From Setophaga petechia (lineage: Eukaryota > Chordata > Aves > Passeriformes > Parulidae), in assembly GCA_024362935.1 (NCBI GenBank), contig JANCRA010000039.1, forward strand, positions 6,015,040-6,079,039: a stretch of DNA of 64,000 nucleotides, written 5' to 3'. The notes under the pieces were generated by a model. It saw only the letters and a list, made by a program, of their open reading frames with translations, made no database searches and was not told the DNA's origin. Below, in pieces: positions 49,778-60,920 of the stretch (position 1 is its first letter; each line of letters opens with the position of its first letter). A program made the translations under genes and the position numbers.

Positions 49778-51289
49778 GTAAGTAGAGGCAGGGGACACAC
49801 ACCTAAGGATGTGTGTGCCAAAGGTAGGGCTGAGCATTCATGCATGGGAAGGGGCAGATGAGACAAGTGCACAGTGTCTGTAACCAGTGTCATCCCAGCC
49901 TCCCATTGTCTGCTCTGCAGACAATGGCAGTCTGCAGGTCCTGCTGAACTGCGAGAGCTCTGGGCCCTTGCTGTGTTTTGGGACCAGCCCCAAATGCAAT
50001 AGGAAACTGATCAATGCCTCTTTTACTCATTAAAACACACATCCCCTGCTATTTGTGTTCTCATTTGCTCTGTGTAAAGTGCAGTTTAATAGCTTCTTCT
50101 CCCCCTTTCCTTCAGGCAGTCAATGGCTTTCATAACAAAGAAGGAAATTAGTAGCAGGTGGTAGATCATTTTTAAGGAAGCAGAGACTCAACTGTTGCTT
50201 AACCTAGAATGCAAAGAAGCTTTTTTCCCCAGCTCCTCATTAATTTTAGAGAGACATTTACTTTGAAAATGACCCAGACAAGATGAAAACAATTGTTCTA
50301 CTAAATTGGCCCCCAACTCTGCCAGCAGGAAGTATCCCATGCTCCAGGGACAGACTCCACTCTGATAAGAACCTGTCCAAGGACCAACCTCTTATAAATG
50401 GGCATCTGTTTGTGACCTGTACCCCAAGGCATGAAGGTTTCTCTTCATGCTAAATGCAGTTCCTCTTTAATACCATTGTTGCTGCTCCTGTTATGCAGCA
50501 GCTAATAAACCTTCCTGCTCAAAGCATCTTTGTGTGCCTGTCATATCTTACTGCTGCTTCCTCCATAAAAAGGTTCACTTTGAATCAGGATTTTTCTCTT
50601 TCAGAACAGAAAAATAGGAGCCTGCTTCTTATAGAAGATGTTGTTTTACTACCCCTGTGTGAATAATAAGTCTAAATAACAATGGCCATGCCTATACATA
50701 TCTTTCAAATATTCTCAACAGCTATAAAGGACATTCTGTTCAATTGATCTGTGTATGTGTGTTGTACCTGGTGAGTTTTAGGATGTGAGCTGCTTTTAAT
50801 CATTTTTATCTGGACAGCTGGCACCATTGGGGTAGTTCAGCTCCCTCACCATGTGAGTAGGCTGTATTCCTATGTGACTCCAATTCAGGCTCTTCTCTCT
50901 TTGTGTGTCCCCTGGTATCTCATGACAGCTGCAGTTTCTGTGGTAGTTTCTGCCCAATTGCTGGTTGGGTTGATTTGCTCTGTTCCTCTGTTTCTGCTGA
51001 TTTTTGACCCATATTAAGAAAACCTATAAAATAATCTAGATGGCTCAGGGTAAAAGAAGGATTGATTTCTCTTCTCTGAACTGTAGAATGCAACTTTCTC
51101 TTCTGATGTTCCATTGTTAAATCAGATTTAAAGAGAGATGTTTGTGTTGTGCTGATCTCTGCTGGAGTCACCTGTCTGACCTGGTCAAAGCACTGTATTC
51201 TTCTTTATAGATCTGTAGGGCTGTCTGGCCAGGACTTGGGTCTTTTTTTGCTGGAGCCTTCCTCTGTAGTCACCTATGTGCGTGAATAA

Positions 51290-51328
51290 TCTGCAGTTAC
51301 GGGGAATAATCCACTCAGTAACTGCAGA
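51290..51328. repeat. Perfect inverted repeat (11-bp arms, 17-nt spacer)
   Basis: Left arm TCTGCAGTTAC at 51290-51300 and right arm GTAACTGCAGA at 51318-51328, in intron 21. A GAATAAT direct repeat also occurs in the left flank and in the spacer. No flanking element recognised. Confidence 0.93.
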
Positions 51329-54300
51329 CTGAAGGAAAACTTGCCATCAGAAGCATGGGTGGGATTAGGGTCTTCCATTGCTGTTGCATCCTATTGGTAT
51401 TTGATTTGTTTTCTCAAGAGATTAAGTGCATGTTTTCGAATAACATGCTGCTTTCTACTACAAAGGAAACATAAAAAAAGACAGCAACAAGCCCATTCCC
51501 TAAATATGTTCAGGATCAGTTCTGTTCTCCCATTATTAGATTTGTAGGAAAAGAAAAAGCAGCCATCCAACCGAGGGCTTTTCAGTAAATCATAAATCTC
51601 TGCCTGTGGAAGCCCATCTGCCTCTGTGCTGCACATCTGGGCTGCCTGAGCAGCCTCTGCCCACAGATGCCCACGCTGTCTTTGCTGCTGGCTCAGCGTA
51701 TGGCTCAGGGATCACATCCTCACTGCACAGCCTGGGATGTGTAGCTGCATCACCACGGGGTGACAGCTGGGACGGGTGACCTGAGGTCTTTGCACACTGT
51801 GGCATCAGTTACCATGTCTGGGTGAAGTGTCTCATGGAGGCTGTGCCAGTTTTTCTTCAGGAAGGCATAAGACAGAGACCAAAGCAACTTTCCACTCACA
51901 CTGCAGAGGAGCAAACCTGGCTCCTTCTGTCCTCCCTTTCTGGGGACACTCCAGGACAGGACTGCAGGAGGACACCCTCAGTGAAAAGCCAAGCCACAGC
52001 TGTGTGTGTCACTCAGCTCGAGGGCAGAGACAACCCCTTGTGCTCTGTGTTGGCTTTCCCACTGCATGGCCTGGAAGGGGGATCCTTGCAAAAGATCTTT
52101 CTCATTCTGTCTTTTATTTTCTCCTGTGGAAACCACGCCATTGATTTATGCAGTACACAAAACCCTGCACAGTTCTGCCCTCTGCCCAGACATTTAAAAA
52201 CCTGTATGCTAATTGAGGGGGTTTGATTGCATGATTGATTATCAGCCTCCATATTGAATGCATGAAGATTCAAGCCCAACTCTATGATCAGAATTCCAAA
52301 AATAAATTCACAGAGGAATGACATTTAAAGATGTTTCCATGACCCTCTGATGTTTCAGCCACTAAAGAGATTGCTTATACAATAACATTCCTTCCTAATA
52401 TGTTCAATCTGCTATTGTTGGGATCAAGTGTTATAGCTTAAGACATGAGGGAAATCAAAATTGAAAATGTATTCAGATTTGATGTGGGTGAACTTCTCTA
52501 CAGAGCCCAGGCTTTGACTTCTAAAGCACACAGATAAATTACTCACTTTTATACTATCATGGTCTAGTAGTAATTTCATTACTCTCTTCTATCATATTAT
52601 CACCTTTGCTAATTTTCTTTTAATCTGTGGAAGAAGGTCTTCATTAATGTTGATCTGTTGCCTCATCTAAGTGCTGCCACTTCTTCTGAGAGTTCTCATC
52701 AGGAAGGTTTAATGTCGGTAAGGATCTGGCTGGGATGAGGCTGGCAGTGGGTTTGGAGCATCTCACACCAGGGGTTCATCAGCATTGGGACTCCTCAGAC
52801 CAGAAGAACCAGGGGGAATTAGAGGGATCAACATTTCTTCACACCAAAATAAAGAAGAAAGAATGTCTCATTTCAATTTCCCTGTTTGTCATATGCCTAA
52901 TGCAGACTGGAATTGTGCTGAATGGAACCTTGTCAGGTCTCCTTTTCTTGCACAACTGCAGGGCTCCAAATTGGCTGCATCCTTCAGCCATAAATTGCAG
53001 AGGTGCGTGTCAGATAATAAGATTTTACAAGCCTGATAGCAGCAGGACCTTGGCAACACTGATGAGGTGTGGGAATGCTGTATGTTGACATATTGTAGGT
53101 GGTACTAATAATCTGGAAAAGCTGAGAATTTCATTGACACCCCTTAGAGAATTGTCAGACTCTTAGGAGAATATCAGAAATCTTTGCACAGACTTGCCTC
53201 AGTGTTGGATCAGGCCCTTAGTCTGAGGCAGCTCCAAGGTCTGAAGGTTTCCATTAGCAAGAACTATTATTTTTCAAAATCTTTTCAAACTCTTTCCTCC
53301 CTGTAGTGCTGAAAACAGTACTGGCATGGAGCTAAACTGGTGGCAGCTTTTATTCTCATGCATTCTAATTTGAGGAATTCCCTGGTTGATCAAAACACTT
53401 AAAGCAGCTAAATGCTGCTGGTTTTCAGCCCTTTATTCCTCTACATGCACAAGACTTCACAAATTCAGACAAGTAACCTCCTATTTTCCCTCTCAGTTGG
53501 ATGCGAAATAGTACCTCACAGAGGAAATCACTTTATTATTTCTAGAACAGTATTTCTTAATAACTGTTGGAGAAAATGATCAACTTCAAACTCTGGAGAC
53601 TAAATGCCTTCCTTGTTCCCCAAAATTTGAGGATACTTCAGTATTTCAGACCATAGACCTTCAGTTTAGAAGACTTGACTTTGGTTCCATCCTGCATGAC
53701 AGTGGACAGAAGTCCATGATCCCTAAAGTCAGGATCCCTAAAGGCACCAAAGGACCTAATTTACACTGAAATAATTGGAATTGAGTTGCCTTCCTACCTC
53801 TGAGAATGTGGCTTCCCTCCTCCTGTGCCTCAGTTTCCCACCTGTAGTTTGTATTTCACCCAGAACTGTGCAAGGAATGTGAAGTATGTGAAGCAATGGT
53901 CTTTAGTCCATCTGAGGAGCTGAAAGAGATGTTCAGCCTCAGCCTGTCCAGCCCAAGGCTTGCTTTGTGCACTCAGACATGGCCTGTTAGGCTGCATTAC
54001 CTCACTCACTGAGTTGGGCACACTGAGCTGCTCTTCAGCCTCTGTTTGCTGGGCTGGGCTCAGCTCTCAGCCCCATGGCAGCAACAGCAAGGTCTCCAGA
54101 TTGGGCTAATCCCTGTGGGCTGCTTTGGCAGCCTACATTGACCAGTCCCCACACTGCTCATGGGGTATGCAGCCTTCTGCTCCTTCAGCCATCTCACCCT
54201 CCAGCTCCTTCCCTAAAATACCCAGATCTGAGTGTCAGGAAAGCTGAGGCATCTGAAATAGGGAGCCACAGCACCCACTTGGCAGAGATGCTCAGTGTGA

Positions 54301-55469
54301 GGAATAGCAGCATCTGCTCTTTGTGTTTCACTGGTAAGAGAGCAGATAAAAATACCACCATCTGCTTCTTTTTGAAAGTGATAACTGATGAGTTACCCTT
54401 GACATTTTGAGTAAATATTTAACCAGAAAAAAAAAAAAAAAGGAAATACGCTTTAGCTTTTCAGGATATTATTTCAACCCAACAGTTTTGGTAAGAGCTG
54501 GTGGCTGTGCATTGAGCACTGCAGATCACTCAACTTGCAGGCCCTAGGGAAAGAGAGGAATGGTGCAGGTTGGCTGTGGTCCCAGATGAGGCCACACATG
54601 ATCAGTGTGAATGTGTCAATGGGGATCTCTGCTGTGAGCACCATGCCTGGGAGAGGGAGTGGAGGAGAACTTGGACCCTGTCCAGGCAGCAAAACTCCAA
54701 CATTGCTTCAGGTGGTGGAGCCAGATTTGGGGAGAAATGGGACAGGTGGTGAGAGGACTCCCATGGCAAAAGAGAGACCCAGGCAGAAACTAGAACATGG
54801 GGAAGTTTGGGACACATTTGAGAGCCAAGTGTTCAAAGGAGTCACCAGCAGCACCCAGAAACACACAGTCACTTCCCTCCTCTGACTTTCACAGCATTTA
54901 ACTGCTTCTGAGTCATGAAAGCAGTTTCTATGGCATCAGTACAAACTGATTTACAGAGCAAGTGAAATGTTTAATTCCAGTTGGCATCAAGAGGAGGGAG
55001 GCATGTAACCTCTTCAAATGCCTTTCTTGGTCCCCACCTTCAGGTTGGTGAGGCTGCATATCTTGTTCATCTTTCCCAGCCTGCTGAGATGGCTTCTCTA
55101 AATCACACAAGACTTGTCATTTCTTTGCAACATTAACCTTGAGAGTTTCTACTTTTTTTTTTTTATGTTTTTTTTTTCTTCAGTTATGAAGTCCACATTA
55201 TGCTTCTTCAACTTTGGGATATGATCTAACCTTCTATTATGAAATTCTGTGTGATACCAGACAAAGAAATTAGATTAGATGCTTCCAGTCCTGCCAGTGA
55301 AGTTTCACCTGGAGGACAGCACTGTTCTAGACCTGAGGCTGTACAATTGTGGGGGGAGGGGGTATAAAGCAGAAATTGTGATGGTCAGAGGGGTAGCTCA
55401 GGTCCCTGTACACACCAGCGCTATAAGGACACAACAGATTAGTTTTTAAGATGAGAGTGCTGAAAACAC

Positions 55470-55620
55470 TGACACAGGTTGCCCAGAGAGGTGATTGATG
55501 CCCCATCCCTGGAAATATCAAGGGCTCTGAGCAACCCGATATAGTAGTAGGAGGTGTCTCTGCTCATTGCAGGGGGTTGGATTAGATGACCTTTAAAGGT
55601 CCCTTCCAACCCAAACTGTA
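55470..55620 (+). mobile_element. CR1 LINE 3'-end fragment
   Basis: Shows the diagnostic order of CR1 3' ends: GGTTGCCCAGAGAGGT, GCCCCATCCCTGGAA, GGGGGTTGGATTAGATGACC, then GGTCCCTTCCAACCC. It is 5'-truncated, as most genomic CR1 copies are, and lacks the usual terminal ATTCTATGAT repeats. Sense orientation on the + strand. It supports an avian (or other sauropsid) source. Confidence 0.9.
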
Positions 55621-56037
55621 ATTACTACAGATGTGCAGGTGGATGTGTAAGAGTGTCAGCTCCATTTCATGGACTGAGACAGGGAAAGCAGGTGTCTTGC
55701 CTAAATCTGTATAGTGGAAAGCCCTCTCTTTGTAGTCCTAGACAGGCTACAGGCATGAACTGTGGATGGCCCAAGCAAAACAGCTGAATTTTCTGGCCTG
55801 GCTCTTTGTATGTTTTCTCCTCCTCCTCGTTATTTATGCAAAGCTGACCCTTTGTTCCAAGACCTCCATAACTTTACAGGTCAATCTTCCAGAAGTGCTT
55901 TTTCCATCATGATTTTTGAGTTACTTGTCATTGTAAAAATTTTTCTAATGCTATGTTCTTCATATCTTCTATCTTGATAGGAGGCAAAACTGTGCAGGAA
56001 CAGGACTAACAGGTTTTGTAATTACTTGCCCCTACAG

Positions 56038-56164
56038 AGTCATTAGTCGAGCCCAAGGACTGAAGCTGGTCGTGGAGACTCTCATGTCATCCTTGAAACC
56101 CATTGGGAACATTGTGGTCATCTGCTGTGCCTTTTTCATAATCTTCGGGATCTTGGGAGTTCAG
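56038..56164 (+). CDS. CACNA1G: CACNA1G exon 22: IIIS4-S5 linker and IIIS5
   Basis: One hundred and twenty-seven bases; the first base completes an Arg codon and the end is in phase 0. [20 protein letters not shown] is the end of S4 and the S4-S5 linker. [20 protein letters not shown] plus VQ is helix IIIS5. It appears identical to human Cav3.1 as remembered. The exon is flanked on both sides by CR1 fragments about 0.4 kb upstream and 0.1 kb downstream. Confidence 0.97.
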
Positions 56165-58849
56165 GTGAGTCTTCTGTAAGCCTCAGCACTTATCCTGAAA
56201 GCGTAACGAGCCTCAAATTTCCCCAAGTCAGGGTATCTGTACGCATGGCACAGTGTAAGGCTTTCTGAACTCGAACTGATGTCAGGATGGATGGGGTCTG
56301 TGTGCTCACTTCAGGGAGTTGGACTAGGTGACCTATATAGGTCCCTTTCTATCCAACCCATTCCGTGATTCTGTGATCTCTCCTCCACCTTTTTTCTAGT
56401 TACAAACTGATAGGGAAATAGAAACTCGAAGCTGAAATCATTGGCTTGTAAACTCCAGAGAGACCTTGAACTGGATATACATTCAGATTCTGACAGTTTG
56501 TGTAACTGAAAGCTTGCAGAAACAAAGATTTCTGAGTCTGTTTCCTGCCGGATCTGCTGGCAATATTCTCAGTCCCAGGAGTGCAGGAACCCAGGGGACA
56601 GTGGCAGTTTCCAATGAAATTGGTTTCTCATTACCTGGGAAGAACAGATTGCTTCATATAAATATTCTGACATAACGCTTACTTCTTTCTGAAGTTTATC
56701 TGATCTGTCACAGCTGTCTTTTGGAAACAAACTTTATTTGACTTTGTTTTGGAAAGGTATCTTATATAATCTTTTACTCTAACGTACTGCTTAAATAATA
56801 AATACAGCATTGAAAATAAACAGGGAAGAAAATCATGCCATCCATAACCACCTCAGCAGCTAGATTGGTTTAGCATTACAGCATAACAACATCCATCCAT
56901 TATATTGAACAGATTCATAAAACTAAGCATATCCCATAAAACAATCTAACACTTATGAGAAAATTTATGCCAGAAAACAAAACTTGCAGTATGCTCTTTG
57001 AATTTCATCCCTGCTAATTGTGATGCTTTCCCTGGTGACTTGCAGCTTTATGTTAAATTGTCATGACTATTGATGTGATTCAGAGGTAGATACAAGCAAG
57101 ACTGATCCCATATTCAGGATGCAAAATTCTCAGTGAATATTTATGTCTAAGTAGATGTAAGATGAGGCCAGAGCTATTTTCTATAAAAATATGATCTCTC
57201 AAACTTACAGTTAGTTTTTCCACTTAAATATAAGCTGGGGATGAAACTAGAGGTTTTTAATCTATTAAAATCCAGACATCAAAGTTTCTAACGGTGTGTC
57301 CTCTTAGCAAAACTGTTTTGATTGTAGAGCACCCCATGTGTAAATGGTCATTAATAAGATAGAGGAAATAGGTGGATAAAGCGAGTCCAGTAAGAAACAC
57401 TGAGTCTTTTCCTTTCAGAAGTGCCCCAACTGTGAAGTATTGACGAGGATCAATGTTTTTACAAAATTGAGCTTTGTATTTCCAAAGCCTGTCAGGAGCA
57501 CTGTTACTGCTCCCACCTGAGTGGTATTACAGTCCAGCTCCTGGAGAAGTTATATTTACAGACAATATACTAGAACCAGTTATTTACCTTCCTCCTCAAT
57601 TAAAATTTTTCTCTGTGAGGAGTACATCTCCCCAGTCTGCCTTACCACTGGTAGTATTTCTCCGTGGAAAGATCAGGGAATACTTCTTACATCCAAAAAT
57701 TCTATGATTGCATTGAGCAGTGATTAATTTTGCATGCCTAGAGACCGTCTTCCTGCTGTTGATTTCTGGAGAAAACCCATGGAGTAGTGTGTGAAATTAT
57801 CTTTTTCACTATTATTTCTACTGTTATTTGTCTAGAACAACAGATCAAACCCCATCAGTGTCTCTTCTCAGTATACCCAGGTGGTGTTTTAAGGACCCTG
57901 GAGAGCAGGTTGCCATTTCCCCCCACTTTCCAACAGTAATGTCAATAACTTCTGTCAGCAAATAAAAGTAGATTTGTTAACTGTCTCCTGGGATTTGACA
58001 CCATCCATCCTGCTAGCATCAATCACCCTGTCTGAAGCAGTAATCAACCCCTGCCACTTTCTGTTCCATGCGTGGGAAGCACCAGGTCTAGAATTAAGCA
58101 CATGGAGGCTCCTGTTCCTCATGCAGGTATAAATAAGGAGCTGGCTCTCCAGGAATTGCATCCCCCTAGGCATAAACCAAAGGAAATAAGCTCAGGATCA
58201 GGTACCCAGCACTGTCTGGGCTTGGCTCCTTAAGCTGTGCACAGGGAATAATTTCAGTGACTCTGCAGACTGCAGAGCTTTATGACAGCTGGGGCACAGC
58301 GCCCAGAATCAGAGAGCAGAGCAGGACTGACAGCAGTCTTGATTCAACACGAACGCCACCCCCAGGGACTCATCTCCCCTTGGAAGTGTCCCCTTGTGAC
58401 CTCCATGAGCAGAGATTAGTCCGTCACTGGGTCTCTTTGCTGACACCTTTTCTCTGCTGACAGAGGGCCCCTGTTAGACTTCATTTGGTGTTAACTGCAC
58501 TAAGAGTCACCAGAGTTTTTCCACATGTGATAAGAAGCCATTAGCTGGTCTGGGCTATTGGTTGGGGCTACACTTGAGCTAACAAAGGCCTTTAGGTGAG
58601 TCTCAGATCACTGAACCAGACAGCTTAATGCATGAGGCGGATGTCCTAAACGATGTGAAATCATACATTTTCTCATTAGGTGTGTCTTATACAGGCTGCT
58701 CAGTCTTAATAACCTGTATGAATCAGGTCAGTTCCCTCGACAGCTCTGGTTGGCGTGCGCTGTGCGAGAACCCTGGATAAATGCCCATCACCTGCATAGA
58801 AATCCTGTGGACTGAACCCTGACACTTCCTCTCTTTGCTTGTTTTGCAG
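56165..58849 (+). other. CACNA1G: Intron 22
   Basis: About 2.7 kb. A CR1 3'-end fragment lies at 56305-56378 close to the donor. The middle is AT-rich. Nothing else recognised. Confidence 0.8.
56305..56378 (+). mobile_element. CR1 LINE 3'-terminal fragment
   Basis: GGGAGTTGGACTAGGTGACC followed by GGTCCCTTTCTATCCAACCC and the terminal ATTCCGTGATTCTGTGAT, the octamer-repeat end typical of CR1. More decayed than the copy at 55470. Same + orientation. It starts about 140 bases after exon 22. Confidence 0.85.
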
Positions 58850-58975
58850 CTTTTCAAAGGCAAGTTTTTTGTGTGCCAGGGGGAGGACACCAGAAACATC
58901 ACAAATAAATCGGATTGTACAGAAGCAAGCTACAAATGGGTCCGGCACAAGTATAATTTTGATAATCTTGGCCAG
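58850..58975 (+). CDS. CACNA1G: CACNA1G exon 23: extracellular IIIS5-pore loop
   Basis: Forty-two whole codons, phase 0 at both ends. It reads [20 protein letters not shown], then [20 protein letters not shown] and GQ, the domain III turret with two cysteines and an N-glycosylation sequon (NIT). [17 protein letters not shown] is of CACNA1G type (CACNA1I has YYCEGPDTRNIST). The donor GTATTA at 58976 is a modest consensus match. Confidence 0.97.
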
Positions 58976-59566
58976 GTATTAATAGAATGGTAATCTGCTT
59001 CTTTGCTCCTTTACCTCTGTGACTTAAAACCTGTGGCTTCTTATCCCGTGGGATTTTCTTACAGGGCACTGCCAGCCACAGTAAATATTCAGTTCACATA
59101 CACACCATTCTGTCTCTGTAAATCCCAAAGGCAGTGTTTCCAAGCAGGCATACACTTCTTTTTGGAACAGAACAAGCACATGTGGCTTCATGAAGCACTT
59201 AATTGCTTCACTGCTACATAACAAACCAAATTTATCTTGCAGAAGGGCTTGTCTAATAGAGCTGGACATTTTCAGCCATCTCTGCAATGCAGCCTTTTTT
59301 TAGCAGTGTGGTAAGAACTAATTAGTTGGGAGCAGTAGAGACCTGGAGGGTGGAAATGAAGCCACTTTTGTCTTCAGCACTGTGGTTTCTAAATTACTGT
59401 TCATTGCTGAACCAGGCATTGGCATTGATAGGTTTTGCTGCCAAGCGAAATCTTGGTAATCAAAGTGTGCCATTATCAGGCAGGAAAGGGTAAGGTGGAG
59501 TAAGATGTTACGAGTAAAAGAGGTTTAGTGAAACTGTGTCTTAACTGTTTTTCCATGCATTTCTAG
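58976..59566 (+). other. CACNA1G: Intron 23
   Basis: About 0.6 kb; nothing recognised beyond the splice sites. Confidence 0.85.
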
Positions 59567-59656
59567 GCCCTGATGTCTCTCTTTGTCCTGGCCTCCAAGG
59601 ACGGGTGGGTGGATATCATGTACGATGGCTTGGATGCTGTGGGAGTCGACCAGCAG
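59567..59656 (+). CDS. CACNA1G: CACNA1G exon 24: domain III selectivity filter
   Basis: Thirty whole codons, phase 0 at both ends. It reads [20 protein letters not shown] then [10 protein letters not shown]. The aspartate of SKDGW (exon residue 12) is the domain III filter residue; Asp here, rather than Glu, is the mark of T-type channels and sets their low calcium over sodium and barium selectivity. AG is at 59565-59566 and the donor is GTACAG. Confidence 0.98.
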
Positions 59657-60223
59657 GTACAGGCTGCAGCAGAGCTGTAACAAAAGACTTCAAAGGTCAC
59701 ATATTTTAGCTCTTGTTTTGCGAAGTACTGTGGGCTTCCACAGTCAAATGGGCTTATGAAATTAGGAACCAGGGTGCTATTTAATCCAAGCTGTGAGATG
59801 TGATGAGTTAGTAAAAAGTCTGGATTTGTACTTGACACTTGACAAAATCCCTACAGATTTTGCATCATGGTGTAACTCATGTTAGGAGAAGTGCATCTAT
59901 CAATGGATGCTTTGACTTTTTAAACAGTTTGGTAATTTCAGGAGAAAAGAAGTGCTTTGTGTATATAGAGGTTCGCAATGAGGGACTTACAGTAGCTGCA
60001 AAGGATGCTGCTGTCCTTTTTGCAGAAGAGAGGTGGTGCTTCTGTCCTCAACACACATTTTAGGAGCATACAGTTAAAATGTCTCAGCAAGCTCTAATTT
60101 TCAGGAAGAGCAGAGCAGCCTGCCTGAAAGGGCTGTGAGTTCTTTGGATGGCACAGCTGTATCAATTTGTTCCCATTCTTCTTTCTGAGATTCAGTTGCA
60201 ATTTGCCTTCCTCCACTTTGCAG
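59657..60223 (+). other. CACNA1G: Intron 24
   Basis: About 0.57 kb; nothing recognised beyond the splice sites. Confidence 0.85.
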
Positions 60224-60437
60224 CCAGTCATGAACTACAATCCATGGATGCTCCTCTACTTCATTTCCTTCTTGCTGATTGTGGCCTTCTTCGTCCTCAA
60301 CATGTTTGTGGGGGTTGTGGTGGAGAATTTCCACAAGTGTCGGCAGCACCAGGAGGAGGAAGAAGCCAAGAGGCGGGAGGAAAAAAGGCTCCGCCGGCTG
60401 GAGAAAAAGAGAAGGAGTAAGGAGAAACAGATGGCTG
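60224..60437 (+). CDS. CACNA1G: CACNA1G exon 25: IIIS6 and start of III-IV linker, two alternative donors
   Basis: Starts in phase 0 with PVMNYNPW, then IIIS6 ([28 protein letters not shown]). A highly charged linker helix follows ([28 protein letters not shown]). Two donors fit the known alternatives. The proximal one (exon end 60416, GTAAGG) gives ...RRN-LMLDD with exon 26. The distal one (exon end 60437, GTCGGT) adds seven codons, SKEKQMA, and gives ...MAD-LMLDD. Both ends are phase 1. The proximal donor is clearly stronger by consensus. Without splicing, a stop follows four codons after the Met of KQMA. Confidence 0.95.
60417..60437 (+). other. CACNA1G: Alternative 21-nt extension of exon 25 (SKEKQMA)
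   Basis: The segment between the two donors encodes SKEKQMA, matching a known human Cav3.1 splice insert in the III-IV linker. It adds basic residues next to IIIS6. Its donor here is GTCGGT, weak, so inclusion probably needs help from enhancers; purine-rich AGGAGTAAGGAGAAA around the proximal donor could act so (inference). Confidence 0.85.
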
Positions 60438-60562
60438 GTCGGTAGTCTTTCCACATCTTTCTGAGTCCTGCTTGACCTTCCACATAATCCCCTCCTCCCT
60501 CCCCTCCCTGCCTCGCATCTGGTGATAATTCTTCTCCCAAAAGCATGTCCAGCTATAAAATT

Positions 60563-60630
60563 TGCATGAAGGAAATAGTGTCATTTTAGGCTGAACAAGG
60601 AGCGAAGGAAGCCTTTTTAATGGCTGCATG
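60563..60630 (+). promoter_or_regulatory. Two TGCATG (RBFOX-type) motifs downstream of exon 25 donors
   Basis: Exact TGCATG at 60563-60568 and 60625-60630, about 125 and 190 bases after the distal donor. RBFOX proteins bind UGCAUG in RNA and usually promote use of the upstream alternative exon when bound downstream. Function here is inferred from position only. Confidence 0.45.
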
Positions 60631-60816
60631 ATTTGCAATGACCTTTCTATTGGGGGTTATTTAAATTAAAAAATAATAATAATCAGGCTTGGAGCTTCTT
60701 GGATAGCAGAGCTCAGCATTATACAAATAGTGACAACTGCAAAGATCAGTAGTGCTGGATGGCATCATAAATCTCAGTCATGAGCACTGTTGCTGATAAC
60801 TGGATTCACTATTTGG

Positions 60817-60920
60817 TTTATTACAGTCTTGTATTGCCACAGTGATGTTACCTGTCCCATTTATCAAGCAGGTTTATTTACTGGCACAGTAGCACCACTA
60901 CTATTCAAGACTGTAATAAA
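60817..60920. repeat. Inverted repeat with 15-bp perfect arms (104-nt hairpin)
   Basis: Left arm TTTATTACAGTCTTG at 60817-60831 and right arm CAAGACTGTAATAAA at 60906-60920, with a 74-nt interior. The interior has partial further pairing (for example ACCTG with CAGGT near its centre). It could be a structured intronic RNA or a small inverted-repeat element; no target-site duplication was established. Confidence 0.92.

Larger units (their letters stand above)
49778..56037 (+). other. CACNA1G: Intron 21
   Basis: About 6.3 kb. Contains an 11-bp perfect inverted repeat at 51290-51328, A15 at 54427-54441, two T-runs around 55153-55177 and a CR1 3' fragment at about 55470-55620. No gene recognised. 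Confidence 0.8.

Noticed and set aside
60438..60446. A further donor, GTAGTC at 60442, as the end of exon 25
   Set aside because: Would shift the frame into exon 26 and has no counterpart in the known Cav3.1 isoforms.
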